Below, piece after piece: positions 34,030 to 45,159 of a stretch of DNA of 64,000 nt; the stretch's first letter is position 1; the number at the start of each line of letters is the position of its first letter. The stretch is taken from the NCBI RefSeq assembly GCF_040954645.1, contig NC_092803.1, positions 81,692,263-81,756,262 on the forward strand. The letters are read 5' to 3'. A program made the translations under genes and the position numbers. The notes beneath the pieces were generated by a model. The model saw nothing but the letters and a program-made list of their open reading frames with translations. It was not told the origin of the DNA and ran no database searches. Source of the stretch: Diabrotica undecimpunctata (lineage: Eukaryota; Arthropoda; Insecta; Coleoptera; Chrysomelidae).

Positions 34030-35519
34030 AACGTGATATTCGTCAACAAAATTTTTAAAACAGTAACTTAGTCTACTATAATGAATTTATTTTACTATAA
34101 AACTGCAATTTTCTTCAAGGAAAACAATTTTTTAAAACGTAGTACCTGTAGAAATTGGAATAGTATCAACGTAATATGTTGGTCTTTACTTTGTAACAGT
34201 TTATATTTATTGAAACTTGCAGGAGTATGTAGGTATCTAATACTACGAGTAAAAGAAAAATAAAAACTTAGTTTATTAACATTTTATTACGAAAACTGTT
34301 GTCAACATACTTAACATTTTATATTATCTATCCAGCTTTGTTACCTTGAAATTATGTTTTATTTTGTTTTAATCCATTAGCAATATACTGTTTATTTGTT
34401 TTCCTTTCTGTATTTTATATACTAATGTTACTTAATCTTAATTACCAATCCTTCGTTTCCTGTAGCAAAGTATTTTTAATCTTCATTTTGGGTACATATT
34501 TTTGTTAGTTATTATTGCTTTCACAGTAGAAGCCGATCATAATGCTGTTGAATGGACATTTGCCCAGTATTCTCATTGTCATTGTCTTTATTTCTATCCA
34601 TTTACGTCTTTACGTTTTTATTTATTCATGAATCAAAAGTGTTAATTGCTTAATACAGTAGTATAGTTTTTACAAATAATCTAGACAAGGAATCAGAGCA
34701 TGGGCATTACTAAGTGGTGTTATTAGCGTATCCTAAGTATATTCTGGGTTTACCGAGCTACAGTGTGGTAGTCCTGCCTAGAGTGGGGAAAATTTGTAAG
34801 ATTCTGATAATAATAAAAATGGTAAATGGTCAAAGACCACCGGAAAAGAGACGTATTCCCTGGCTGCAAAATTTACGGAAATGTAAACAACAGTAGTAAC
34901 AACAAACAAAAAGCATTTGTAAAAAAAGTACAATAATTCTAGGACAATGCGAATATACAGATACATCATAATTTACAAATAACAGTAAAACGCACAAAAG
35001 AACTAATTAATCGATTCAACGAAATAACGGAAACCGAGAAAATTCATATTTTCATCCCCTATTTCCATTTATATATTAGCATCTAATTATTATGCCCTTA
35101 ATACTGACGTTGGTTCTGACAGATTCAACTGGATAATCGTTTACGTCATAAAAGAGCCATATAAAAAGTTTCAAGATTACCTATCTATCCTCTGTAAAGT
35201 GGGTCACGTATAATCTTTTTCACGGACCATATCAGAATTATCCGACATTGGCAATCACCATTGCGAAGGATTCTCGATCTTCTGCTGCATGGAATAATTG
35301 TCCTACGTTTAATACCTGAATCCATTCCCGAATGTTTTTTAACCACAACAAACCTATTTTCTTCCTACACCTCTACGGCCTTCTATTTTGCCTTTAAGGA
35401 TCAGTTCAGTTATAGTATCTATATCGATTTGCTCTCACAGTATGTCACATTGTCTGGATTGACAGTCTCATTAGTTTCTCTTGTTGTCGAAGTTATCTTC
35501 AGCATCCGTCTATAAATCT
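34030..35519. other. No recognised gene
   Basis: AT-rich with short random frames. If 33764-33857 is an exon, this may be intron. Confidence 0.4.
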
Positions 35520-35977
35520 ACATTTCTAATGCTTTAATTCTGTTCATAGTTACTTAATACTTTTAGTGTCCATACTTCTGCTTCATAAAAAAGTATAGAC
35601 CAAATATAGCACTTAACCATTATTTGTCTTAGGTCTAAACTGAGATAATTATTCCAAAGAAATGTCTTCATTTTCATAAAAGTAATTTTAGTCATAGCTA
35701 TTCTTCGTTTTATTTTTATGTTTGGATCTAGTTGGTCTATGACAGTTCTCAAATATGTAACTTTGTGAACATTTTTAACTTGGACTCAATTGAATTAAAG
35801 CATCTGGATTTGGGTTACGACGAAAAACTAAAAATTTTATTTTGATGCCGATTTCGTCTCTTCCTTCGTGAATACGATCAGGGAGAATTTGGAGACCTTC
35901 AATATTTTCTGACAGAATTACTGTATCGCCCGCGTATCTAATTACATTAGATTCTCCGTTGATTTTGATTTCATATA
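35520..35977 (-). pseudogene. LINE A, 3' part (RT catalytic and thumb region)
   Basis: Minus strand: LYEIKINGESNVIRYAGDTV (YADD altered to YAGD), then an eroded palm, then FLWNNYLSLDLRQIMVKCYI and WSILFYEAEVWTLK. The upstream half of the same RT is at 39325 and beyond, across the pogo insertion: joining 39325 to 35977 gives continuous LINE order. Dead catalytic residue and broken frames. Confidence 0.8.
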
Positions 35978-36180
35978 AGGTAGAGGCACCACTTATGGCC
36001 ACCTTAAGAACTTTCTTTATTATTTTTCTATTGAGAAACATGTAGGATTTGAATAAAATCTTTCCGCTCAATGCCATTTTGACTTTCGAATCTGCTCTGC
36101 TAGGAGATCAACTGATCATAAAGATTCAATTCATACTGAAATTATTATAATGTTTTATATTTTGAACAACAAAAATCTCT

Positions 36181-36234
36181 ACTTTTGGCCATGTGTTTCT
36201 ACTTTTGGCCATACATTTTCCCCACTTTTGGCCA
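36181..36234. promoter_or_regulatory. Left subterminal motif array of the pogo element
   Basis: ACTTTTGGCCA occurs at 36181-36191, 36201-36211 and 36224-36234, all same orientation, plus ACTTATGGCCA at 35991-36001 inside the terminal zone. Spacing about 20 bp. Confidence 0.7.
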
Positions 36235-36393
36235 CCCAAGAACTAAATAAAAATAGAGATACAAGTTGATATTTGTGCTTAAATATTTATTGAACTACAA
36301 AAATAGGTAAAACAAAATAAATTTATGGTAACACAAATAAGTAAAAAGTATTGAAAATAATAATTAAAACTTTTATAAATAGTACTTATGATT

Positions 36394-38785
36394 TCATATT
36401 TGTTCATAAATGTCTAATTGTCCTGGAAAAATAGTCTTAAATTTTCTTCCTTGTTCCTGGACAATAGGCTCGGGTAGTTTTCCCAAAATATCGCCTTTAT
36501 CTATACTGCAAACGTCATTTTCTATAGGACAAAACACAGTTTTTTCTTCATTGGCACTTTTGAAACATTGTATCTCATACTCTTCTGATGAAAGGACATC
36601 TATAATTTTGGCAACATATTTATATGTTGTCGTCGATCTTTTACCCAGTTGTTTAAATCTGGCAAGCACAAAGTCTCCCAATTTCAGATCATCGGTATCG
36701 TACATTTGAATATTTTCTGGTTCTGGTTCCATGAAGTCAACATCGTCTCCACTACTACCACTTTCCTCCCAGTCTTCATGTTCTTCTGAAGCAGAGCCTG
36801 AATCTAGATCGTATTTTTTAGGTTTCGTCGTTTTAAGTTTCGTTGTCTTTTGTTCAATTTTTTCGACTTTTTTTTGTGCCTTCATCTGTTTGTTATGCTC
36901 TCGAGCCTGTTTCCTTTCTTGCTTTTTTTTTTCTTTATCATTTTTAAGTTTCTCGCATTCTTCATGATACTCCACCCACTTATCAGATGTGACAACACTT
37001 GGTGTATATTCTTTTTTCCTTTTTTTCTTTGAGTCCGGTTCCTTTTGTTGAGGGTACGGGAGCACATTATAAAATACTGTTGAAGAAATCGGTTTTTGTG
37101 CAAAAAAAATATTACGTTTGACTTCTTCTACCTTATCTGGGCGAAAACTGCTATCCATCACAATATTGCTAGCAGTCGATGTGGTCGGAACTTGATCGGC
37201 TAAATAATCAGAATTGGAAGATTCCGAAAACACAGCATTTACCATATTATCATTTGTAGTAGATACCAGGGGACATATATTTGGAAGCATTATGTTCAGA
37301 GCATTATTATCAGGTTCTGGATTTTCTCTCGCCAGAACCGGATCTCTACTTTCGGTTGGTTGAATTTCTACTTCGTTTGCTATTTGAAACCAAATATTGT
37401 ACAGCGATTTATCTTCAACATTACCTTCCCATTCATGGTTTTTTCTTTTTGTTGTCTTAAATTGGTCCAGGACAACCACATCAATTTTTGATTCTAAATA
37501 TTTAAGGAAAACTGTGGCTTCAGTGTTAATATCGTTAGTTTGAAACATATCGGATTTTCTCAATATAATTTTACTGTAGTCCACATTATTTTCTGAAAAA
37601 GGGTACAGACCTGTGGCTCTAAATCCTGATATTATATTAGAGGTCATTTTTGGATCATCAATCAACTGAGCCAGTGCCATAGGTAAAAATGATTTAGTAA
37701 TCTCCTGACCATTGTTTTCTATCTTATATTTTCGAACAACATGTTTCCACTTTTGTTTTATATGCCCAAACACAGAGACGTCTAAAGGCTGGAGGATATG
37801 AGTAGCATTAGGGGGCAATGCTATTAAAATTATTTGATTTTCTCTGCAAAATTTACTTAAATATAGGGTCAGATGGGATTTATGTCCATCTAAAAAGACA
37901 AGAACGGGGAACTCTATTTGAGACTCCTTTAGGTAGGGTACAAAAACGATTGAAAAATACTCAAAAAAAACATTCTGCAGTCATCCAGCCTCTTTCACTT
38001 TTCCCTAATCCCCAACCTTTAGGAGCTGCTTTGCATACAGCGGACGGAATCCGGTCATATTTAAAAAGTGTCAAAGGAGGAGCGAATTTTCCTTCTGCAT
38101 TTACTGTGAAAAGTGTGGTTACATTTTCCTTATCTGATGAGGTTCGTTCATCATAGATGTTTTTTCCTCGCGGTCCAATTACAGTACCACTTTTTGGGGC
38201 TAAACAAAAACATGTTTCATCCATATTTTAAATCCTTTTTGGATGATCTAAAACACTGGTAGCACTCATATCGCTTAAATTCATACGAACCTCGTCGAAC
38301 CATTTACGTATTTTCTCTTCAGTTACTTCGCCTCTACCACCGTGAATGTATTCTGCTTTCTTCTGGGACAGTTGCTTGTGCCTGTTAAGGAAGCTGTAAT
38401 ACCATTTTTTTCCTGGACGATCGTTGACAAAAGGAGTTTTAATATTTGACTCTCGAACAAGTTTTTGTACCGAACTCAATAACCCGTCTTTATCAATTGG
38501 AAATCCCATCTTTGCACAATTTAATATCCATTCAACTAAGAGGTCTTCAGTTTCTTTTCCCAAGTGAGAATCGAATCCACAGTGCACTGAATCTCTTGGA
38601 GACTTTCCGGATATTTTGTTGCGCAAAGTAGTTCTCGGAACTTTAAATTGACGACTGGCTGTGGCCACAGGCATTCCTTCGGATATGGCATTTAATGCTA
38701 AATTTAATTTTGAAGGTGAATACTGAAATTTTGGTATTCTTACTTTTTCTACTCTGCTTTTATTATTCTTAAGGGCGTTTGGCAT
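36394..38785 (-). pseudogene. Pogo/Tigger-type transposase with C-terminal extension, two lesions
   Basis: The ATG at 38785 starts a protein of about 800 residues. Residues 25-60 form a psq-type helix-turn-helix (FQYSPSKLNLALNAISEGMP), followed by a CENP-B-type HTH (about 65-150) with WYYSFLNRHK. The DDE_1 core has NMDETCFCLAP, VFLDGHKSHLTL and ILQPLDVSVFG, giving DD35D. A long C-terminal part has a Lys-rich coiled coil (KKKRKKEYTPSVV, EKKKQERKQAREHNKQ) and an acidic linker. It ends in a small domain (LKLGDFVLARFKQLGKRSTT..YKYVAKIIDVLSSEEYEIQCF) that looks like a Tudor/SH3-like barrel seen with other insect pogo proteins. Lesions are one in-frame TAA at 38225-38230 just before NMDET and a one-base slip in an A8 run (37963-37970). 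Confidence 0.9.
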
Positions 38786-38849
38786 TTTTACTAAAAGAAA
38801 TAAAATAGCTATATTTATGTAAACATGCTACATTAGTAGAAAAGTAACT

Positions 38850-38939
38850 TGGCCAAAAGTGGATTTCGTTTACCTACTTGTGGCCAGCAGATTGGCCATA
38901 AGTAGGTAAATAGTGATTTTCGGTTTCCACTTGTGGCCA
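38850..38939. promoter_or_regulatory. Right subterminal motif array of the pogo element
   Basis: TGGCCAAAAGT (38850-38860), ACTTGTGGCCA (38876-38886), TGGCCATAAGT (38893-38903) and ACTTGTGGCCA (38929-38939) alternate in orientation. More copies lie at 39281 and 39299-39309 near the end. It lies upstream of the transposase ATG, so it may overlap the promoter. Confidence 0.7.
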
Positions 38940-39324
38940 CCTTCATTTTTTCAAATATCATACTATTAATTATAATGAAACATAAAAAATATAAAATAAA
39001 AAGTGTCTATTTACCTTATCTCTCACTTCTAATGAAGAAAAAATAGCATATAGTATTGGATTTAAAACGATGATATCAGATATGTTTCTTAAGAAAATTT
39101 GTTAGTTAGCTCGGCACGTGCAACACACTACCACTCAAACATCAATAATGAAATGAATGGATCAGTTAGGTAGGTTTCTGTCACTGTTCCCACTTCCTAC
39201 ATAATTATTTGACATTTTAGCAGCTTCAAGCTTATTGGTTGATGGACGCCATGCTTATTATCCTACGAATCATAGTGAAATGGCCATAGGTGGGGTAGTG
39301 GCCTTAAGTGGTGCCTCTACCCTA

Positions 39325-40800
39325 GCTGTCTCTTAAGTGCCTTTTTAAATAGCTGTCCGAGTAAACATTGAACAATGATGGGGATGAAATGCAACCTTGT
39401 CTGACTCCTTGTTGTATGGAGATTTTGTCAGTGTAATTGTCTCCAATTTTTACGATAGCAGTTTGATTCCAGTACAGATTTTTATTGACACGAATATCTT
39501 TGTCATCTATTCCTATATTTTTTAGCATCTGGAATAATTCTACATGCTCTACTTTATCGAATTCCTTTTAGAAGTCCACGAAGCATCCAAAGACATCTAT
39601 TCTTTGATTACGGCATTTTTGTAATAGAGTATTTAGCGCAAAAAGTGCCTCCCTAGTACGCATCTTCTTCTTCTTCTAATGGCGCTACAACCCTTTGTGA
39701 GTCTTGGCCTGCTTAACCATATTCTTCCATTCTGCCCTGTCGGATACTTTCCTTCGCCACTGCCTGATGTTCATGGTTTTAAGATCCCTCTCTACGTCGT
39801 CTATCCATCTTTTACGGGACCTTCCTCTTGTTCTGTTTCCTTGGGGCTTCCATCTCTGGACTACTTTTACATCTGGATTGTCTGGCATTCTTTGTAGTCC
39901 CATAGCTTTTCTAAAACCAATTTGGATATCTTCGAGATCTTCTTCGCATGTGTGAAGTATTCTTATGAAAATCTTTAGAGTGTGGCTTATTAGGCTAATT
40001 AATTGATATTCTGAGCATTTTGTAGCATTGTGTTTTTCTAGGTATTGTAACACATTGTTGGCGTATCATCTGGAGCACAAGCTTTCCTAATTGTAGCATT
40101 TGTTAAAGCGTGTTCTACCTCTGATTTCATAATTTCTGTGTCGTCAGTACAATTTTGGTAGGATTCAGTAATATTATTTCTGCCATCTTCAAATAACTTT
40201 GATATATAAGTACAGTTACCATTCCCTTTTTATTTTGTTCTCGTTAACAATAATAATTTTGTTGTTATGGTCAACTAGTACAATTGAACTCGTTTTTTAT
40301 ATATGTTGCTTATTTCTTTTACTTTTTTATGCACATTAAAAAAGTCGTACCTAGATATCACTTTCTCAATTTCCACGCATCTCTCTATCATCCATTTTTC
40401 TTTTGCTAATTTTATCTTCCTTTTAATTCTTCTCTGTAGATGTCTATATTCTGTTTCATACGATTTTATCAGTCGACGTTGCTTAATCAATTTCAAGATG
40501 TATTTAGTTATCGATTAATTTTTCTTGGTTAAGTTACATCTATAATCATTGCTTGTGGACATTTTGGTTTTTAAATTCCTTTCATATTTCCTTTGGGTCT
40601 TCTAGTTATTTTCCGATGTTCTTTATTCCAGTGTTAAATTCTTTTTTAATGTTATCTTGTATGCTTATATCGTCAAAATTAGATATATTGGTTTTTGTCA
40701 TTGGATTCGTTTTAACCTTAGTTTTTGCCTTTTTGACGGCATTTCGGAAGCGCTCAGTTACAAGTATATAATTAATTTGGTTTTTTAAAGACCCATGATT
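39325..40800 (-). pseudogene. LINE A, 5' part (endonuclease tail, linker, RT start)
   Basis: Minus strand in order: YILVTERFRNAVKKAKTKVK (40670-40770, endonuclease end), the helical linker KHLQRR-like region (40275-40496, YRHLQRRIKRKIKLAKEKW), then SEYQLISLISHTLKIF and EDLEDIQIGFRKAMG (39900-40020). A LINE tail (39664-39899) interrupts here. RT continues with TREALFALNTLLQKC, KEFDKVEHVELF, MLKNIGIDDKDIRVNKNLYW and QQGVRQGCISSPSLFNVYSD, reaching the pogo insertion at 39324. Multiple stops. Same general clade as the LINE at 20946. Confidence 0.8.
39664..39899 (-). mobile_element. Short LINE 3' tail inserted in LINE A
   Basis: A 236 bp minus-strand piece with an open end: NPDVKVVQRWKPQGNRTRGR then SRKRWIDDVERDLKTMNIRQ and AEWKNMVKQAKTHKGL, a (GAA)-type tail at 39664-39676, and CAT/ATG at both borders as a short target duplication. 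A deeply 5'-truncated copy of another LINE family. Confidence 0.8.
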
Positions 40801-41049
40801 GCTGCCATCATTAAATGGGAATTTTTAAGTATGATCTATTTAGCCCAATTCAGTACGGCCCTGTCTAGAATAAAAAAACCTATCTACTTATAGATTCTAT
40901 AACTTTTATCCCAGAGTTATCGGATAGACAACAACATAATTGCAAGAACGGACAGTCGGGTTCTTCGTAAAAGCAGCCAAAGTAGCCACGAGATGTGGGA
41001 AACATAATATTATAAAGAACTTTTGCACATAAATCGAACCTAAAATACT
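40801..41049. other. Spacer
   Basis: No motif recognised; may include eroded LINE A endonuclease sequence. Confidence 0.35.
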
Positions 41050-41165
41050 GTTTAAATGGGAATAAGCCACAATTAAAGGTTTAAGTACGTTTATTGACGT
41101 TCAATTTTCACTTCGGAAATCGTTCTCAAAATACAAACATTAGTTAATTTACTGACCAATTAAAT
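41050..41165. repeat. GACGTTTC-type dispersed repeat (AATAAGCCACAATTAAAGG subtype)
   Basis: TTTAAATGGGAATAAGCCAC through TCGTTCTCAAAATACAAACA is almost identical to 54056-54165, in the same orientation. Confidence 0.85.
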
Positions 41166-41911
41166 AATTCAGAATGAACCTCTAATAATACGCTATAATT
41201 TAACGTCAACATAGATTCCATTAATGCGATTTTGTGGTAAACAAGAATTCTTAGTTGCAATCGAGTTGTTACTCATACAAAACAGGTTCCCTATCTTACC
41301 AAACCGAATGAGTAAGGTCGCTGATGTTGCCAACTTTAAAAGGTGAATCAGCTGTGTTAATTGTTTGTAAATACATCGGAAGGAGACGACTCGCTTTGAA
41401 AGGTTAGGAGTGGTTTTGTATGACTGTGGCATTTATTTTAATATCTACAGGCAAACAATAATTTTTTGTATGTACAGGTTGTCCCGGAATCTAATTGGGA
41501 TATTCATTGTAATCAGCATTCTCTTTGCCTTTGGGCCTATGCGAGATTTGCTTTTCTGATTATTAAAATTTTCACTTAGTTTTACAAGTTTTTATCTTGG
41601 GTCAATTTCACCATTTTTCGTGTTGAGCGATATTAATTCCTGCCTTGAACTTCTCTTAAACTATGATATCTTATTTTGGCATCATTTTTTGCCACACATA
41701 GTCTTCCTTAATTAAATTTCTTATACATTTTATCATTTTGCCCTATATGTGCATTCATATGCACATATATAGGGCAAAATCAAAATTTAGAACTACATCT
41801 CAAGACCTTCCGTGTTAAAAATGTATAAGTTTTATCCAACCTTTCACTGGAAATAGTAATTCGAGAATTCACGTTAAAACGAATGATAGAATCTTAAGTA
41901 ACTGTGAACAA

Positions 41912-41913
<2 letters not shown>
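41166..41913. other. Spacer with a palindrome at 41735-41780
   Basis: No gene seen. ATTTTGCCCTATATGTGCAT and ATGCACATATATAGGGCAAA form a near-perfect 46 bp palindrome. Confidence 0.6.

Positions 41914-41974
<61 letters not shown>
41914..41974. repeat. (AT)n microsatellite at a LINE 3' end
   Basis: About 30 AT repeats at the 3' end of the minus-strand LINE at 41975-43690. It may have grown from its tail. Confidence 0.95.
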
Positions 41975-41977
<3 letters not shown>

Positions 41978-43690
41978 AGGATTTTCACAGTTTTCACTGT
42001 ATTCCTTCACTCAACCGTTTTCTCCAATTTTTCCTGTTTAGCCAGTCCCCTTCCTGTAGGTTTCTTCTACTCATTGCTTCGTCCACTTCATCTCTGAAAG
42101 ATCTTTGGGGTCTGCCTCTCTTTCTTCTTCCTATCGGGCTCCAGTCTGTTATTCTATTTATCCACCGATTTTGGTCTGCTCTTCTGACATGTCCGTACCA
42201 GGTTAACCTCTTCTGTTCGATGTAGTCTATTATGTCGGAGTTCATTCCCATTCTCCTCTTAATCCCCATGTTATTTATTCTATCTCTTCTTGTTACTCTG
42301 CAGCTTCTCCTTAGGAATTCCATCTCTGTTGCTCTTATTTTGTTTTTGGTTTTCTTATTTATTGTCCAATTTTCACACCCATAAGTGAGGATACTTCTTG
42401 TCATGGTATTATATATTTTTTTCTTTGTTTTCATGCTGATGTTCTTATCCCATAGTACCGGGTTCACTTTTCGTATGCAGTCTCTTGTTTGTCCTAGTCT
42501 ATTTTTTATATCTTCCTCCGTTGTTCCTTTGATTTGTTTACCTTCGTCTATTTCCAGCTGTTTTATTTCTGTATTCTCCGTTGTTAGGTATTCAGTTTTC
42601 TTTAGGTTTATTTCCATCCCATTCTTTGTATATTCCTGCTCCAGTTTTCTCATCATAAAACTGAGGTCATCCTCGTCTTGTGCGATCACTATTTGGTCGT
42701 CGGCAAAACTTAGCGTATATAGATATTCGTTCCTTACTGGTATACCCATTCCTTCGCACTTTCTTTTCCATGGTTTCAGGGTTTTTTCCAGGAATATTTT
42801 AAACAGGGTGGGGGATGTGGAGCAACCCTGTAGTAGTCCATTTGTCGTCTTAAATGGACTGCATATTCTATTGCCCGTGTTGATAGCTACTTCGTTATTC
42901 TTGTAGAGTGCTTTTACCGCGTTTATTAATCTTCGTGGAACTTTGACGTCTTCCATTGCTTCCCATAGCTGGGTTCTAGGTATTGAGTCATATGCCTTCT
43001 TAAGATCAACAAAAGCCAGATGGACGGATCTATTTTTGGCCATTCTTTTTTCTATTAGTTGTTCGATCGTGTAAATGTCATCTAAGCATGCTTTCCCCGC
43101 TGTGAAACCTGCCTGGTCTTCTCCAATTTTATCTTGTATATATATAGTTCTAATTTTTCCTTTATGGTCTTTCCATACAGTCTGCCTATAGACAATATAA
43201 TGCTGATTCCCCGATAGTTTTCGCAGTTTTTTCTATTTCCTTTCTTGTATATTGATGTCATATATGCTTGGGTCCATTCTGCCGGTAAGTCTTCTCCATT
43301 CAGTGCTCTCTCAAACATTTTATGTATCATACGGAATAACTTTTCCGATCTGTTTTTTATCAATTCATTTGGTATTCCGCCGGGACCTTCTGCTTTTTTG
43401 TTCTTTTGCTCGTTCTTTTTACCTCAGCTAGGCTTAATCCGATTTCGTCATGTGTGTAGATTTCTATTCCGTCTATTTCTGATTCTTTGAATTCGGGGCG
43501 GTCTTCGGTTAGCAATTTTTTATAGTATTCTTGCCATTCGTTTTCTTTGATTTGACCGATCTTGATTTTCTCTGTCTTATTTCTTTGGCGCGACTTTAAG
43601 ATGCGCCATGACTCTGAATTTCTCGTTCCTGCTATGTGCTGTTCTATCTCTGTGCATGTTTTTTCCCATCTTTCATTTTTTTTTCATTTG
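41975..43690 (-). pseudogene. LINE C reverse transcriptase (FADDQ type), nearly intact
   Basis: The main open part 41994-43043 holds RSVHLAFVDLKKAYDSIPR, GLLQGCSTSPTLFKIFLEKT, LYTLSFADDQIVIAQDEDDL (catalytic FADD), KKTEYL and a thumb with MTRSILTYGCENWTINKK. The C-terminal tail has LTWYGHVRRADQNRW and RRKRGRPQRSFRDEVDEA. Upstream, 43082-43363 has LPAEWTQAYMTSIYKKGNRK, ENYRGISIILSIGRLYGKTI, the RT start. A slip in a TA run near 43135-43145 separates them; the second frame reads DKIGEDQAGFTAGKACLDDI. Another frameshift near 43400 splits off the linker (43420-43680). 5' truncated at about 43690. A handful of lesions only. Confidence 0.88.
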
Positions 43691-43705
43691 CCACTTTTCA
43701 ACAAG

Positions 43706-44045
43706 TGATCATATATGCAAATACCATCGACATCGCTAAAGCAAAAGCTGAAGCTTTTTGGCCGTTAAGCTCATGTGCACTGAAAACTAAAATAAAAATT
43801 CAAGTCAAGAAACGATATATCTAGATTAACAAAATTAATGAATATGGAATTCGAGAGTGTGGACACCTTCATATATCTTAGATCGTTAGCGACTGACGAT
43901 GACATCGTCAGCGAAGAACTTAAATAAAGAATAGTTCTTGCCGATAAGTGTAACACTATTCAAAATATTGTTGACATATTAATCAGAAACGTGAAAACTT
44001 ATAAAGAAATACTTAAAGAGCTAAAAATGTATAGATGTCTTGGCA
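43706..44045 (+). pseudogene. Small LINE RT fragment
   Basis: IIYANTIDIAKAKAEAFWPL (YADD eroded to YANT), then MEFESVDTFIYLRSLATDDD plus IVSEELK. Matches the palm-to-thumb region of a LINE RT. Opposite strand to LINE C. Truncated at both sides. Confidence 0.6.
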
Positions 44046-45159
44046 GCTTGACGTTGTGACATTTATAAAGGTACCACACCTCACACCTTATGTAGTTACG
44101 CGAGAGAAAGACACGAGTCAGAAAAGTTTTCAAACAAATAGCATCGGTGTTTTCTTAAAGAAAGTTTGTTAAAGACAGATTTGGCTCGTAATCAGCTTCA
44201 ACACTATTGGTATCATATTTGGTTGTAGGTGGTATATTATACGTTGAAAAACATTTATCTTTCACAATTGTTTCATTATCCAAAGTTTCATTATCAACTT
44301 ATTTGTAGTAATAATTCCGTCTTTAAAGAAATATTCTAAATATTCTCTTTTTGTCTTACTAAACAGGAATCTATACACAAAAAGACCCTTCAGTTCACGC
44401 CGTGGAAATTCGAGTGATTTATTTGAAATTTTCCATCTTTCTTCCTTCGGAGCTCACTAGTTGTCTCTACATTTCATCCTTTTCGTATTTTAAATTTAAA
44501 TTCATTTCAATTAATTAACGGTTAACCGAAACAAACCCGTTATTTTAGCGTACAAAGCACATGTACTCATTTCTCCTAAATTTTTTAGTGATTGTTGTTC
44601 AGTCAATATATGCTACATTCTAACAAATATTTAGTTATTTGATATCATGTTATTGTTATGGTAGATCGGGGCAGGGCCCATTTGTGAGCCCCTCAGATAC
44701 TTTTGATATTGATAAAACAAAAATAAACAGGTCCTGATAATAAATGAGAAAGTAAGCTAATACAAAAAACATGAAATATATAGGTATTACAGAAAATTGA
44801 AGAAAGTAATTTGTTTTGAAACTAGACTGCTCGTCAAATGTTAAAGATAACTCAAATAAAACACTAGGCATAAAAGAGTTTCAGACTATTTTCAGATTTA
44901 ATACACATAAAAAATCCAGTAAGTAAATGTTTCTTAGTCACAAAAAATTGTTAGTATATTTTTAAGATATTAAATTGAGAGTTCTGAATTTTTAAATGTT
45001 TGGCTGTTTCTGATTGGTGTACGGTATATTTAGAATTTTTAAGATATTGTTGATACACAAGCTGTTCTAGTAACGGCTAAGAAGGAAGTTAACTGTTTTA
45101 GAGGCCAATAAGACTATTATTAAGACATTATATGGCTTTGAGGAAGAAGATAGACGTGT
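44046..45159. other. AT-rich spacer
   Basis: Random frames only. A small GC stretch at 44665-44690 (GGGGCAGGGCCC) without further context. Confidence 0.45.

Larger units (their letters stand above)
35978..39322 (-). mobile_element. Pogo-type DNA transposon, complete ends, TA duplication
   Basis: Both ends carry the inverted repeat RGGTAGAGGCACCACTTA (35978 onward, and reversed at 39305-39322), flanked by TA at 35976-35977 and 39323-39324. The 3345 bp element sits inside LINE A. It encodes a CENP-B/pogo transposase on the minus strand (36394-38785). Subterminal zones hold repeated ACTTNTGGCCA motifs (left 35991-36234, right 38850-39309), likely transposase binding sites. Confidence 0.9.

Noticed and set aside
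36731..37032. Plus-strand Ser/Phe-rich frames
   Set aside because: Antisense of the Lys/Glu-rich part of the pogo transposase.
42385..42906. 173-codon plus-strand frame
   Set aside because: Exact antisense of the LINE C RT, which carries clear motifs on the minus strand.
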